Shown in pieces: positions 44,773 to 54,045 of a stretch of 64,000 nt of DNA. The stretch's first letter is position 1, and each line of letters begins with the position of its first letter. Origin of the DNA: Desulfocapsa sp050291935 (GTDB lineage: Bacteria > Desulfobacterota > Desulfobulbia > Desulfobulbales > Desulfocapsaceae); assembly GCA_050291935.1 (NCBI GenBank), contig JBNKKR010000017.1, forward strand, positions 1-64,000. The letters run 5' to 3'. The position numbers and the translations under genes are program-made. The notes under the pieces were generated by a model. That model had not been told where the DNA came from, made no database searches, and saw only the letters and a program-made list of their open reading frames with translations.

Positions 44773-44980
44773 TTTCCTGTTCTCCTCAGAACTAGTTTTA
44801 AAGCATTGTTACTTTATGCCTCAAAAAATAACGGTATAAGGAGGACTGGTCAAGTAAGGCTTTGGTAAGGTTTTTAGTGTGTTTTGCTTACTGAAGAGAT
44901 AAACGGCAAATTGACAGACAATGTATGATCTTGGCTTGAAGCCAGCGGGCATGTCTCGTAACTATTTAATATTATAAATT

Positions 44981-47254
44981 TTATGTATCGATCTCTTTTA
45001 CAAGGCGTACACAAAAACAGGATCCGTCCTCTTCTTTTGATTCAACCCAGACTTCTCCATGATGTTTTTCCACCACCTGTTTCACAAAGCTTAATCCCAA
45101 GCCAAAACCATCTTCAACGACATCCATTTGGCCACGACTAAAAGATTCAAAGATCTCTTTCTGTAACTCATGGGGAACACCGGGCCCCTGATCATCCACT
45201 GTGAGAAGAAAATGATTCACCTCCTCCACAAGAGATATCGTCACCTCAGTGTTATCAGGGCTAAATTTTACCGCGTTGTCCAACAGGTTCACAACTGCCT
45301 GGAATAGAAGTGAATAATCACCCAGGATTGGGGTAGCTTTAAAAGGAAGTTTTGCATGTATATGGATTGACTTCTTGGTAGCAGGAACAGTCATCATATC
45401 CTTTGCTTCTTCAATAAGCGGAATAAGGGCAAGAGGTAAACGCTTTATCTGCTGACGATTATGTTCGATCCGTGCCACATCGAGAAACTCTTCTATGAGT
45501 CGATGCAGGCGATCGCTCTGGGTGCAGACCTCATCGATAAACTCTTTTTCTTCACCATGTAATGTCTCAGCAAGCATCTCCGCGTACCCACGGATCACCG
45601 TTAATGGTAGTTTTAGTTCATGGGAGACGATGGAAACGATTTTATCTTTTAAACGTTCCAACTCCTTAATCTCGGTAACATCTGTGAGTATGGCAAGCAC
45701 TCCACAAAATTCCACATCTATAACCTCGAGCAGTTGAATATTGAGTCGATAATATCGTAGCAATCCTGCTTTTTTTATACCAATGTCAAGGGGTAGTATA
45801 TTTTGACGCTTAGCCACCATCTCATCAATCGTGGGGGAATCTTTTTCCTGTTGCAAGTCATGGGTGGCAATCATCGCTGCAAATTTCTTAAAAGGTGGAA
45901 GAGCAGATTCATCACTAAAATGCTGCTGCCAAAAAACAGTAAACAAATTATTGGCCAGGATTACTTCGCCATTCTCTTGATCCCACAAAATATAAGGCAA
46001 TAATTTTTCGCGAAGAATCTTCTCAATAAAATGGTGCTGCAGGTTAAGGACATTCACTCCAGCCTGAAGATGAGACAGGTATCGCTTAAACCCCTTTGCC
46101 GATCTTGGCGCTGGATATTTAGTAAAAAAATGGGGAATATTTGTATACACCCGTTGCAGTTGTGTTGCCAGTTGTTCATCAAGTCGTCGCACCTCTCTGA
46201 TAATTTTAGTCGCATTTTCGATACGTTCTGTAACAAGATGAAGGGTAAAGGAAAGTATTAAAAAAAGTATAGGCAGTACCGGGCTGACAAAAAGAAAGTG
46301 CTTAAAAAAGAGTGTACTAATAAAAAGCATTGCGGCTAATAGAACTCCATTGAAAAGCCAGTTCCATCGCTCTTCAAGTCTTGGCCAAATAAATATGCTA
46401 GTGAAAGTGGTGAGGAGCATAAAAAGCACGATGGGCCAATACATTTTTTGCAATGCACTTCCATCAAGGAGATTATTGAGTATGGTGGCCTGGATCTCTA
46501 CCCCAGGGGTTTGGTATTCATTGCTAAAGGGGGTAATGTGGGAGTCACCAATATCAAGTGCCTGGGCACCAACCAGTACAAATCGATCTTTAAAAAAATC
46601 TTCAGGAATTGCTCCGCTGAGCAGATCTATATAGGGAAGGTAGAGAAAACTTATTTCGGGACCATAATAGTTAATAAGGATAGAGTCCCCATAGCCGGAA
46701 AGATCTTTTACTGTATTGGTGGATGCAAGTAAGGCCGCCCCAAAGGTGGTATATTGCTTCTTACCTACTTGCTGTTGTAATTTACATTTTCGAACCACGC
46801 CCTCTCTATTAAGAATAATTTCTATATGTCCCAGAGAAGCGTAGCCATGCAGTGATCGTGCAGGTTTTAGAGGGTGATGCTGATAGTCATGGGCTGTTGC
46901 TAAAACCACCGGCGGAGCTTTTGCCATGGCGGCGGAAAATCGAGCATCATCAAAGCCCTGCTCACTAAAAAGAATATCAAAACCAATTGCCCTTGCCTGC
47001 GCCAATTTATGCAAAAGTTCAATATGATATTCCCGGGGAAATGGCCATGAGCCCAAGGCATCAATGGACGTTTCATCAATACCGACAATAACAATTTCTT
47101 CACTTGGTGGAATTGGTCCACGAATTCTAAAAAGCACATCAAGTGACTTTTCAGAAAGGATGGCAACACCACCGCTCAAATAAAGGACTACCAACACGGC
47201 GAGTGAAACCAGCAGGATTATTAATCGGTTCAACACTCGCCTGGAATAATCCAT
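44981..47254 (-). CDS. CHASE2-domain sensor histidine kinase
   Basis: A 757-residue membrane kinase. An N-terminal membrane helix is followed by a periplasmic CHASE2 domain (EEIVIVGIDETSIDALGSWP, then FDILFSE). Three closely spaced membrane helices lie near residues 275-345. A coiled-coil linker and a PAS-like region lead to HisKA (IVSIVSHELKLPLTVIRGYAEML) and an HATPase domain with LDNAVKFSPDN and DDQGPGVP. Its ATG directly abuts the stop of the LysM/FecR gene (TAGATG), so the two are translationally coupled. The OmpR-type regulator at the head of the operon is the likely target. Confidence 0.93.
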   Translation of the reverse strand: MDYSRRVLNRLIILLVSLAVLVVLYLSGGVAILSEKSLDVLFRIRGPIPPSEEIVIVGIDETSIDALGSWPFPREYHIELLHKLAQARAIGFDILFSEQGFDDARFSAAMAKAPPVVLATAHDYQHHPLKPARSLHGYASLGHIEIILNREGVVRKCKLQQQVGKKQYTTFGAALLASTNTVKDLSGYGDSILINYYGPEISFLYLPYIDLLSGAIPEDFFKDRFVLVGAQALDIGDSHITPFSNEYQTPGVEIQATILNNLLDGSALQKMYWPIVLFMLLTTFTSIFIWPRLEERWNWLFNGVLLAAMLFISTLFFKHFLFVSPVLPILFLILSFTLHLVTERIENATKIIREVRRLDEQLATQLQRVYTNIPHFFTKYPAPRSAKGFKRYLSHLQAGVNVLNLQHHFIEKILREKLLPYILWDQENGEVILANNLFTVFWQQHFSDESALPPFKKFAAMIATHDLQQEKDSPTIDEMVAKRQNILPLDIGIKKAGLLRYYRLNIQLLEVIDVEFCGVLAILTDVTEIKELERLKDKIVSIVSHELKLPLTVIRGYAEMLAETLHGEEKEFIDEVCTQSDRLHRLIEEFLDVARIEHNRQQIKRLPLALIPLIEEAKDMMTVPATKKSIHIHAKLPFKATPILGDYSLLFQAVVNLLDNAVKFSPDNTEVTISLVEEVNHFLLTVDDQGPGVPHELQKEIFESFSRGQMDVVEDGFGLGLSFVKQVVEKHHGEVWVESKEEDGSCFCVRLVKEIDT

Positions 47255-48925
47255 CTATAAAACAATTATCGCGGCAAAACCAATAAGGAGCAAGGTATGA
47301 ACTATTCCAAAAGGAACAGGATCAACAGCCAATTCCTGCGGCTGTGTCCACGGACTTTTCTGCCCATTTTCCATGACGGCACGAATGCGGACATAATGGG
47401 TAATTGGTTCCAATTGTTCACGTATGGTATAGGACGGTTTGGTGAGGGTAGCATCAGCCATAACAACATTTTCAAATTGTTTGTCGGTTGCAATCTCAAT
47501 GGCATATCCTGACATTTTTGCAATGGCAGGCCAACGTAAAACAATACCATCCTCCCCTTTTTCCAGCTCACCCAAACTCCCCAATTGCGGCTGCTCCACC
47601 ACTTCCCAGGTTAATATTGGAGAAAAGAGTGTTTCAAAACCATCTTTGGCAATAAGCTTTACCCTGAAAAAATAGTTTCCAGGCTGGAGTTCTTCAGTGC
47701 TAAACTCATTTTCCTGCAACTTTTCTTCGTGGAGTAATTTCGAAAACCCAGCGTCTTCCGCCAGTTGAATATAATATGAACTTGCGATATCTGAACGCAT
47801 CCACTGGATAGTTGTCTTGGCATCAAAAGTCTGTAAACCATCATTGGGTTTTGAAATAAGCGGCGCTGCCGGAACGGTACGCACAGTAAAGGTGAAGGGA
47901 CCTGTCGGAATAGACTCAAATTGAGCGGCATCCACTGCAGTAAAAAAAGCATGATACGTCCCATCCATTAAACCAGTTAAAACAAAATCTTTTCCCGGTT
48001 CAGCATTTTCTTCAAAGAGAGTCGTTAGTCCCTCAACATCTTCACTCACCCGTAAATGGATACGTTCTGCCTCGTTATGGGAAGGTGCGGTGATTACAAC
48101 CGGTAAAACACGGTAAATATCCTGCAATGTTGATACATTCGGAGGATCAGGAAGCTTTCTCGGGGGCTCAGGAGGGGTATCTTTCTTGACCGTTGAACCC
48201 TTGCCTTTTGTGAGCATTACTTGTTTTCCAGCGGCACTCAGGCTTACGGTACCCTTTAGCGTCTCAACAATATTTGTCTCGTCTTCTCCTGCTTTAATCC
48301 GGTATTCGGTTCCCCTAATACCGGTGATAGCAATGGCTGTACGGGTGTTAAAGTGTTCATTGGCCTTCAATTTTTTTGCAACACTGTGGGTAATACGACC
48401 CTTTTTTAATAAAAATTCCGCTTGTAATGTATCATCTGAAAGACGCAGTAAATAGCTCAGTTGCATCTCCGACCCAGGCCCAATTCTCGTGTGCTTATAA
48501 TCAGGATACAAAAGATGCACATATTCTTTCTTTTTAGTAACAACGGTTTGTCCAGGTAGTACCATATCACCCTTGTGCAGTTCACGGACCTGCTCATCAA
48601 TATTAATCACCTTTGGTGACCCATTAACAGATGCTACCTTAGCCGATACATCTTTTGTTCGAAGAATGGAGAGCGGAACCTGCAATGTGGTATTTTCTCT
48701 AATGAAATAGGGGTCTTGCAGCCCATTAGTTTTTGCAATAATTGGCCAATCTGCCTGCTTATTGCAATATTTACGTGCAATATGGATAAGATTGGTCCCC
48801 TTCTCCACGTGCAATGGAACAAGCACCTCAGCTAAAGCTGTGGATGAAAAGACAGCTCCAATGAATAAAAAGAAGAAGAATAGACTCACACGTCCAGTAC
48901 CGTATCTCTTTGCTCTTTTATGCAT
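47255..48925 (-). CDS. Periplasmic LysM and FecR domain protein with fibronectin-like modules
   Basis: A 556-residue exported protein. After a signal peptide (cut near STALA) comes a LysM module, LHVEKGTNLIHIARKYCNKQ, which usually binds peptidoglycan. A FecR domain follows, with TAIAITGIRGTEYRIKAGEDE and VETLKGTVSLSAAGKQVML. A proline-rich linker (PPEPPRKLPDPPN) leads to two or more beta-sandwich repeats of fibronectin type (IQWMRSDIASSYYIQLAEDA; VLRWPAIAKMSGYAIEIATD). A hydrophobic C-terminal helix (FGIVHTLLLIGFAAIIVL) probably anchors it. It sits between an OmpR-type regulator and the CHASE2 kinase and may act as the wall-contact sensor input to that kinase. The function is inferred from context. 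Confidence 0.85.
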   Translation of the reverse strand: MHKRAKRYGTGRVSLFFFFLFIGAVFSSTALAEVLVPLHVEKGTNLIHIARKYCNKQADWPIIAKTNGLQDPYFIRENTTLQVPLSILRTKDVSAKVASVNGSPKVINIDEQVRELHKGDMVLPGQTVVTKKKEYVHLLYPDYKHTRIGPGSEMQLSYLLRLSDDTLQAEFLLKKGRITHSVAKKLKANEHFNTRTAIAITGIRGTEYRIKAGEDETNIVETLKGTVSLSAAGKQVMLTKGKGSTVKKDTPPEPPRKLPDPPNVSTLQDIYRVLPVVITAPSHNEAERIHLRVSEDVEGLTTLFEENAEPGKDFVLTGLMDGTYHAFFTAVDAAQFESIPTGPFTFTVRTVPAAPLISKPNDGLQTFDAKTTIQWMRSDIASSYYIQLAEDAGFSKLLHEEKLQENEFSTEELQPGNYFFRVKLIAKDGFETLFSPILTWEVVEQPQLGSLGELEKGEDGIVLRWPAIAKMSGYAIEIATDKQFENVVMADATLTKPSYTIREQLEPITHYVRIRAVMENGQKSPWTQPQELAVDPVPFGIVHTLLLIGFAAIIVL

Positions 48926-48960
48926 AATACACTCTACTTAAAAGTTATGAAATTTATCTG

Positions 48961-49674
48961 TTAGCTTGGGGTATGGGTAATTTTGTACCCCACTCCAGGT
49001 ACCGCTGGCAACGAAACAGACTGCAACTTATGGAGGCTCAATTTCTTGCGAATATTTCCAATATGGATAACAAGGGCCTTTGTCTCGCTGGTTGGAGAAT
49101 AACCCATAACATCCTTTAATAACGCCGCATGGGATACCACCTCTTCTTTTCTTTGAACGAGGTAGTAGAGTAAATCAAATTCTGTTTTGGTAAAAGAGAG
49201 GGGGGCACCATCTGCAACAGTGACCTCTCTTGCTGATGGGTTGATGGTAAGCTCACCGATGGTGAGCGTATTCAGTTCTTCGTCCTGACTATTCGCCCCA
49301 CTTCTGCGTAAAACTGCCTGTACCCGCATCCATAATTCTTTAGGGCTAAATGGTTTAGTCACATAGTCATCCGCACCATGTTCAAACCCTTCAAGTCTCT
49401 CCTCCACACTTCCTTTATCGGTGAGCAAAATAACAGGTGTCTGATTTACTTTCTTGCGCAACGTATCCAAAACAGAAAGACCATCGACAAAGGGTAAGAC
49501 GATATCCAACACAATGAGATCAGGACAAAAAGAATCAACACATGCTAGGGCTTTACGCCCATCACCGGCGATCATAGCTTCAGCACCACGAGACTTAAAA
49601 AAGACCTTAAGCATCGTTGCAATGGCCTTATCATCTTCTACGATCAAGAGTTTCGCTGACGACATTGTTGACAT
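48961..49674 (-). CDS. OmpR/PhoB-type response regulator
   Basis: A 237-residue DNA-binding response regulator. The receiver domain has IVEDD at the acidic pocket, the phospho-acceptor Asp in LIVLDIVLPFVDG and the conserved lysine in DYVTKPFSPKEL. The C-terminal winged helix contains LSFTKTEFDLLYYLVQRKEEVVSH and ends VPGVGYKI. The ATG at 49674 follows AAGGATTC; a second ATG three codons later is possible. First gene of the three-gene operon with the LysM/FecR protein and CHASE2 kinase. Confidence 0.94.
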   Translation of the reverse strand: MSTMSSAKLLIVEDDKAIATMLKVFFKSRGAEAMIAGDGRKALACVDSFCPDLIVLDIVLPFVDGLSVLDTLRKKVNQTPVILLTDKGSVEERLEGFEHGADDYVTKPFSPKELWMRVQAVLRRSGANSQDEELNTLTIGELTINPSAREVTVADGAPLSFTKTEFDLLYYLVQRKEEVVSHAALLKDVMGYSPTSETKALVIHIGNIRKKLSLHKLQSVSLPAVPGVGYKITHTPS

Positions 49675-49994
49675 GAAAGAATCCTTAAATCGTGAAACTC
49701 ATAAAAATATTTTTCAATAGTTATGCAAGGGCACCAACTTAGCATCTATCACCTAAATGCGGTATGCGCCTGATTGACTGATATTTTTTATTTCCGTACC
49801 AGCCAAGAATCTTATACCGCTGATACCACCTCATAGCAAGAAACTTTCTCGCCAAGACACCAAAGATACAAGGTTGTAGCGGCCAACAGAAGCAGGAGAT
49901 TCCACTCTAACTTATTTTTTTCTGGAAATTTTCACAAAAAACGTTATTCCTGGGGACTCATTAAAATTAAGCCTTTTCCACTATTGGTTAGCAA
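49675..49994. other. Intergenic region between OmpR-type regulator and phosphatase genes
   Basis: A 320-bp divergent gap holding the start regions of two genes. No open reading frame, repeat or recognisable promoter was found. Confidence 0.4.
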
Positions 49995-50447
49995 ATGCAA
50001 ACAATTAAAAACTACATCCAAATACTCCCTCATATTGGCACATCAGGACAACCCACAGCGGAACAGCTCGGCATCATCGCAAAAGCCGGTTATGGTGCAG
50101 TCATTAATCTGGCAATGCCCGAACATGATGCATCCTTTGACAATGAAGGAGGTATTGTAAGCAGACTTGGTATGCAATATTTTCATATACCGGTGCCTTT
50201 TGATGCTCCGCAAAAAGAGCATGTACGCCTCTTTTGCAACCTAATGGACGCATTGCAAGGGACACAGGTGTGGGCACATTGCATTCTCAACTACCGCGTT
50301 TCTGCATTTATGTATCACTACCTGAGCAAGGTGGAAGGATTTGATAAAGAAAAGGCCATGTCGCCGATCTTTCAGGAATGGACACCAGATGAGATTTGGC
50401 AGCAGATATTATCGCTTACTGCTGTTGAAATTGGCTTGTGCTCGTAA
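49995..50447 (+). CDS. Tyrosine-phosphatase-fold protein (BLH/DUF442-like) with variant active-site loop
   Basis: A 150-residue protein of the small dual-specificity-phosphatase group related to the phosphatase part of beta-lactamase-like hydrolases. The N-terminal HIGTSGQPTAEQLGIIAKAGYGAVINLAMP is characteristic. The catalytic loop is VWAHCILNYRVSAF: Cys96 and Arg101 are separated by four residues instead of the classical five, and no glycine is present. This shorter HCxxNxR loop recurs in the family, so it may not be classical phosphatase chemistry. No strong ribosome binding site precedes the ATG. It borders the accessory patch with the attC-like site. Confidence 0.8.
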   Translation: MQTIKNYIQILPHIGTSGQPTAEQLGIIAKAGYGAVINLAMPEHDASFDNEGGIVSRLGMQYFHIPVPFDAPQKEHVRLFCNLMDALQGTQVWAHCILNYRVSAFMYHYLSKVEGFDKEKAMSPIFQEWTPDEIWQQILSLTAVEIGLCS

Positions 50448-50659
50448 AGGAATTTTGGTGGCCATTCCGGCAGATTGTTGATATCAATTATTGCTCAGAT
50501 GTGGCCGCTGTCTGGATTCCAGTGTTAAAAAATATGCAAATCACTAAAAACATATGCTATTAGTTTTGATCGCTAGGCTACCGGAAAATCCATAGGCTAT
50601 CCTCAAATAGGCTGGCACTTCACCCACAGATTTGTCTGAAGAGGCTTCATTTTTATGAC

Positions 50660-50749
50660 ACTCAACGCTTATGGTCACTTGCGCCGCCACCTGAACTTAA
50701 CCATCAGGCCGCAGACGATCACGACGTCAAGCGAACCTTATCGTTAGGG
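50660..50749 (-). repeat. attC-like site (integron cassette recombination site candidate)
   Basis: The 90-bp stretch is bounded by ACTCAAC (perfect RYYYAAC) at 50660-50666 and GTTAGGG (one mismatch to GTTRRRY) at 50743-50749. The ends are imperfectly inverted: AACG pairs with CGTT, and inner CACTTGCGCCG pairs with CGTCAAGCG, the expected L-box position. The 3' end of the YcxB-like gene, including its stop, lies inside it, as is usual for cassette genes. No integron integrase is in the window. Confidence 0.45.
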
Positions 50750-51249
50750 TTTGCTATGTTATTTTTGCACAATAAATGGGTAGACAAAAACGATCTCAAT
50801 TCGTTGAGTTTATAAGTATTTTTTACAACATACTTAGGTAAAAAATATGCCATTCTAGGGGATAAATAAAAAAAGAAAAATCTGTCAGTTTCAGTAGCCC
50901 TATACAAACCTTCCCATTTTAGTTGCGTATTGAATGATGAGTTTGATATTTCAATGCCTTCTGTGTCGAAAATGAAATTTTGAGAATTACAAATTGTTTT
51001 ATTTTTTTGTCTAGCCAAATACACTGTTAACGCCGTAATGATAGGTGTGAACCCAAATGCGAGTGGTATTATTAATATTTCAAAAAATGATGGATTTTCA
51101 TTAATCCCTAACAAAATAATAACAAGAATGAACAATCCTCCGAGGGGAAACAACATATTCATTATCAACAATGGTTTTGAACTATATTGAATGGACAATA
51201 TAGCCAAATATTGGTCTATAAATATCTGATTATGTGAAAATTTAATCAT
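50719..51249 (-). CDS. YcxB-like small membrane protein
   Basis: A 176-residue protein with two membrane helices near residues 25-50 and 57-80 (LIMNMLFPLGGLFILVIIL; FEILIIPLAFGFTPIITALT). A C-terminal domain follows with FDTEGIEISNSSFNTQLKWEGLYRATE and a later YFLPKYVV, the pattern of YcxB-like proteins. Function unknown. The gene is visibly more AT-rich than its neighbours and lies in a 1.1-kb patch lacking other genes. Its last ten codons (NPNDKVRLTS and stop) are formed by the attC-like site. Together these suggest acquisition as a gene cassette. Confidence 0.75.
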   Translation of the reverse strand: MIKFSHNQIFIDQYLAILSIQYSSKPLLIMNMLFPLGGLFILVIILLGINENPSFFEILIIPLAFGFTPIITALTVYLARQKNKTICNSQNFIFDTEGIEISNSSFNTQLKWEGLYRATETDRFFFFYLSPRMAYFLPKYVVKNTYKLNELRSFLSTHLLCKNNIANPNDKVRLTS

Positions 51250-51594
51250 ATTATAATGCCCTAATGAAAAATTCGACGGCTTGTCCGATGTAACGGTTGA
51301 TTAGCATGTCAAAAAGCTATTACCTGCCAGTTACCAAGTTGACCTAAAGTGTCACAAGAGAGCCTCGGATACCACATCAATTGGGCGCTGGTCGTCCTAC
51401 CGCCCATAAGAATCGACACAGATACTATCTTCAGAAAACGAAACGTTTTTTACCTGCCCATCAGCGATTAATGCCAAAATACCCATACCAATTCTCTTGC
51501 AATTCTGATTGGTATTCGACGATCATCCTTTCCGATACCTCTCAATTCTATAAACCTAATATTTATCACTTATAATGAAAGTAGCGTTAACCAT
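51250..51594. other. Gene-free stretch upstream of the YcxB-like gene
   Basis: About 345 bp with short unconvincing frames only. A degenerate GCCCTAAT...ATTAGC pair at about 51258-51304 recalls a decayed cassette boundary but does not meet the attC consensus. The rest shows no gene or repeat. Confidence 0.4.
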
Positions 51595-53208
51595 CTACAA
51601 AACCCGAATAAAAAAAAGGTTCAAACAACCAATAATAAATCCAAGTAATGCTCCAAAGAGGTTTATATATTTGAACTGTTCTTCCATTATTGAGAGGAGC
51701 AAACCTTCAAGGCGTAAAAGATCCAAAGAGTCCACTTTATCCTTTACAATTTTTTGGATATTTAAGGAATTTACAAGACCAGGCACCTCTGCGGCTAACA
51801 TGTTCGAAGAAATTTTCTGCAGGGAAGTGTACATACCTTCACGAACGCCTGCGGGTAAAAGCCTGGCCAGACGCCCAATTGGCCTGGCAAGGAGGTTGCT
51901 AAGGAGGTTTTCCACCATGGAGTTGACAGTTTTACGCGTTTTTTCACTCTGTAAAAAATGGGCAATTTCATCCCTGCCCCACTGTTTTGCCCGCTCCACG
52001 CCCTCTTCTCCTACAAAATCAAACAGGACTTCGCCAAGGGCCAGTTTACCACCATCGATATGGGTTTCCACATTGTCTTTCACCATGGAGGCAAAGGCAG
52101 TGGTGGTTTCCGGTTCCTGCAAAAGAGCTAAAAGCTGTTCACTAAGGCGTGTGCAGACATTTTCCACCATTTCATCTTGGTTTTCACCTATAATGGTGGA
52201 GAGAGGCGTATTTAAAAAGGCCTGGCTTCTATCACGCAACGTGGAGGCAACCCTTTGTTGGATTTCCTCACTCTTAAGAGCATCAACGATCTCCTCTTCT
52301 TTTGCCACAAGATAATCCCGAACCTTCCCTTCCACAACTTCGGGAGTAAGAAACCCTGCGACCATAACGGCCATGGGACCAAGGCTTGCCACAAAGGACT
52401 CAACCCCTTTGCGTACACCTACTACCACTTTCTCCCGTATTTCCGGTTCGGCAAGGATGCTTGCCAATTTGGCAAGCAGATGCGGTGTTTGCTGCTCAAT
52501 ACTTGTGATTATCGTATGTTGCAGTTCTTCAGGTATAAGTTGCGCAAAACTCTTTTCCTGCGACAGGGAACCATATACTTTCTGCTGAACAAACGTTTCT
52601 ACCCAACTGCTCATGGCAGGGCTTTTAAACATTCGTCCCAGACTCTCTTCAACCAGTCGATAAATCGACTCCCTGTCCTGACCAGGAAAAAATTGTTGGA
52701 CATCCGTTGCCAACAATCGTTCAAACTGCTCATCTAAAGAGTCATTGAGTATCTGCTTAAATGATTCGGATTCGATAAAGCTATGGATCGTTTTTTGGGC
52801 CTGATCAATTATTGCCTGCTCAGCAACATTGTAGTAACTACTATATTTTTCGGGGATAATCTCAGCCACTGCCCCCAAATCCTTACCAAGTAATTTCTCT
52901 CCCCTGCTTTCAATTAAAGCGTACAATGTTTTTTGAAAACTCTCTTTTTCAAGTGCTTTTTGGATCTCCTCACCGGTAAGTAGATGGGTACCAACCATTT
53001 CTCCTATATTTTTAGCAAGATCGGCTCGTTTGGATGGGATCACCCCAGGAGTCATCGGCAGACGCATCCCCCCAACATATTTTGCTTCAAGGGGTCTAAA
53101 GAGCATTTTAATGGCTACTTTATTGGTCAAATACCCGATAAATGCACCGAGTACCGGAGGACTTACATAGGGGATAATTGCACTTAAGGTTGCTATATCA
53201 AAGGACAT
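51595..53208 (-). CDS. DUF445 family membrane protein
   Basis: A 537-residue protein of the DUF445 (YheB/YjiN) family. Membrane segments occur at both ends: IIPYVSPPVLGAFIGYLTNKVAIKMLF at the N-terminus, containing the family motif, and NLFGALLGFIIGCLNLFF at the C-terminus. The stretch between is a long helical region with repeated segments such as TPGVIPSKRADLAKNIGEMVGTHLL. The function is unknown. It overlaps the end of the phosphoglycolate phosphatase gene by 11 bp and must be translated from the same transcript. Confidence 0.88.
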   Translation of the reverse strand: MSFDIATLSAIIPYVSPPVLGAFIGYLTNKVAIKMLFRPLEAKYVGGMRLPMTPGVIPSKRADLAKNIGEMVGTHLLTGEEIQKALEKESFQKTLYALIESRGEKLLGKDLGAVAEIIPEKYSSYYNVAEQAIIDQAQKTIHSFIESESFKQILNDSLDEQFERLLATDVQQFFPGQDRESIYRLVEESLGRMFKSPAMSSWVETFVQQKVYGSLSQEKSFAQLIPEELQHTIITSIEQQTPHLLAKLASILAEPEIREKVVVGVRKGVESFVASLGPMAVMVAGFLTPEVVEGKVRDYLVAKEEEIVDALKSEEIQQRVASTLRDRSQAFLNTPLSTIIGENQDEMVENVCTRLSEQLLALLQEPETTTAFASMVKDNVETHIDGGKLALGEVLFDFVGEEGVERAKQWGRDEIAHFLQSEKTRKTVNSMVENLLSNLLARPIGRLARLLPAGVREGMYTSLQKISSNMLAAEVPGLVNSLNIQKIVKDKVDSLDLLRLEGLLLSIMEEQFKYINLFGALLGFIIGCLNLFFIRVL

Positions 53209-53848
53209 ACTTTACTACCTCATCTGGTTTCGTGGCAATTTTCCAGGCCTTATTTTCAACAAGTTCCTCCCGCTTGCGAAATCCCCAGGTAACCCCAATG
53301 GTTTTCATCCCAGCACGGCTTCCAGTCTGCATATCTGTTGCAGTGTCACCAACATAGGCTATTTCATCGACAGTTAGGCCCATTTTTTCAGCAATTTCTA
53401 AGGCCCCAACCGGATCGGGCTTTTTATTAATCCCTTCTCTTTTTCCATATACGCAATGGAAACGACAATCCGGGAAAAATTGTTCCACACATACTTTTGT
53501 AAATGCATGGGGTTTATTGGACAACACCGCCACCAGTACACCTTCTCTATTAAACCGTTTCAACATTTCAACACTGCCAGCATAAGGCAGCGTATTGTCA
53601 TGCCAGGTCTTGGCATATATTTCCGTAAATTTGGCCATCACCTTTTCAACGACGTCCGTCCCGACATCATCTGGTAAAATACGTTCCACCAAGGTCCGTA
53701 ATCCATCACCTACAAAATAACGATACTTCTCTTGTGGATGCGTTGGATACGCAAATGCGGCAAGACTTGCATTGGCGGCCTCTGCAAGATCTTGCAGGGT
53801 ATCAAGCAGTGTACCGTCAAGATCAAAAATAACCCCTTTATATTGCAT
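53198..53848 (-). CDS. gph: HAD-family phosphatase, probable phosphoglycolate phosphatase
   Basis: A 216-residue haloacid-dehalogenase-type hydrolase. Motif I is VIFDLDGTLLDTLQDLAEAAN with the nucleophilic Asp. Motif II is VLSNKP, motif III is KKPDP, and motif IV is YVGDTATDMQTG. The helical cap lies between motifs I and II. Gph removes the phosphate of 2-phosphoglycolate arising from DNA repair; closely related HAD enzymes act on other sugar phosphates, so the substrate is likely, not certain. The ATG at 53848 follows AAGGAG; the frame extends 12 codons further without support. Confidence 0.87.
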   Translation of the reverse strand: MQYKGVIFDLDGTLLDTLQDLAEAANASLAAFAYPTHPQEKYRYFVGDGLRTLVERILPDDVGTDVVEKVMAKFTEIYAKTWHDNTLPYAGSVEMLKRFNREGVLVAVLSNKPHAFTKVCVEQFFPDCRFHCVYGKREGINKKPDPVGALEIAEKMGLTVDEIAYVGDTATDMQTGSRAGMKTIGVTWGFRKREELVENKAWKIATKPDEVVKYVL

Positions 53849-54045
53849 GCAAAAAAACTCCTTTTCCATAACTGGATCTATCAAAACAGGGACAAACTAC
53901 AGCTTTTTCCGACGTCAGCAAACATAGCACCTCAAAAAACTTCATACAATGGCAAATCAACCCTGTTATTTTGGACAGTTTTCTTTTATAAATGTTTTTA
54001 GGAATCGTAGCACAATACATTTTAAACAACAGGATCTATAGGACA

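Noticed and set aside
50556..50572. Sequence CATATGCTATTAG resembling the dyad ATGCTATTAGCAT at 43357
   Set aside because: Only about 11 bases are shared in AT-rich non-coding DNA, which is expected by chance in a window of this size.
51258..51304. Second attC-like site upstream of the YcxB-like gene
   Set aside because: The end boxes miss several consensus positions, including the G of GTT, and the inner arms do not pair in the expected order.
51575..52315. 246-codon open frame antisense to the DUF445 gene
   Set aside because: It is low-complexity Ser/Arg-rich sequence typical of a reverse shadow and the DUF445 gene is well supported.
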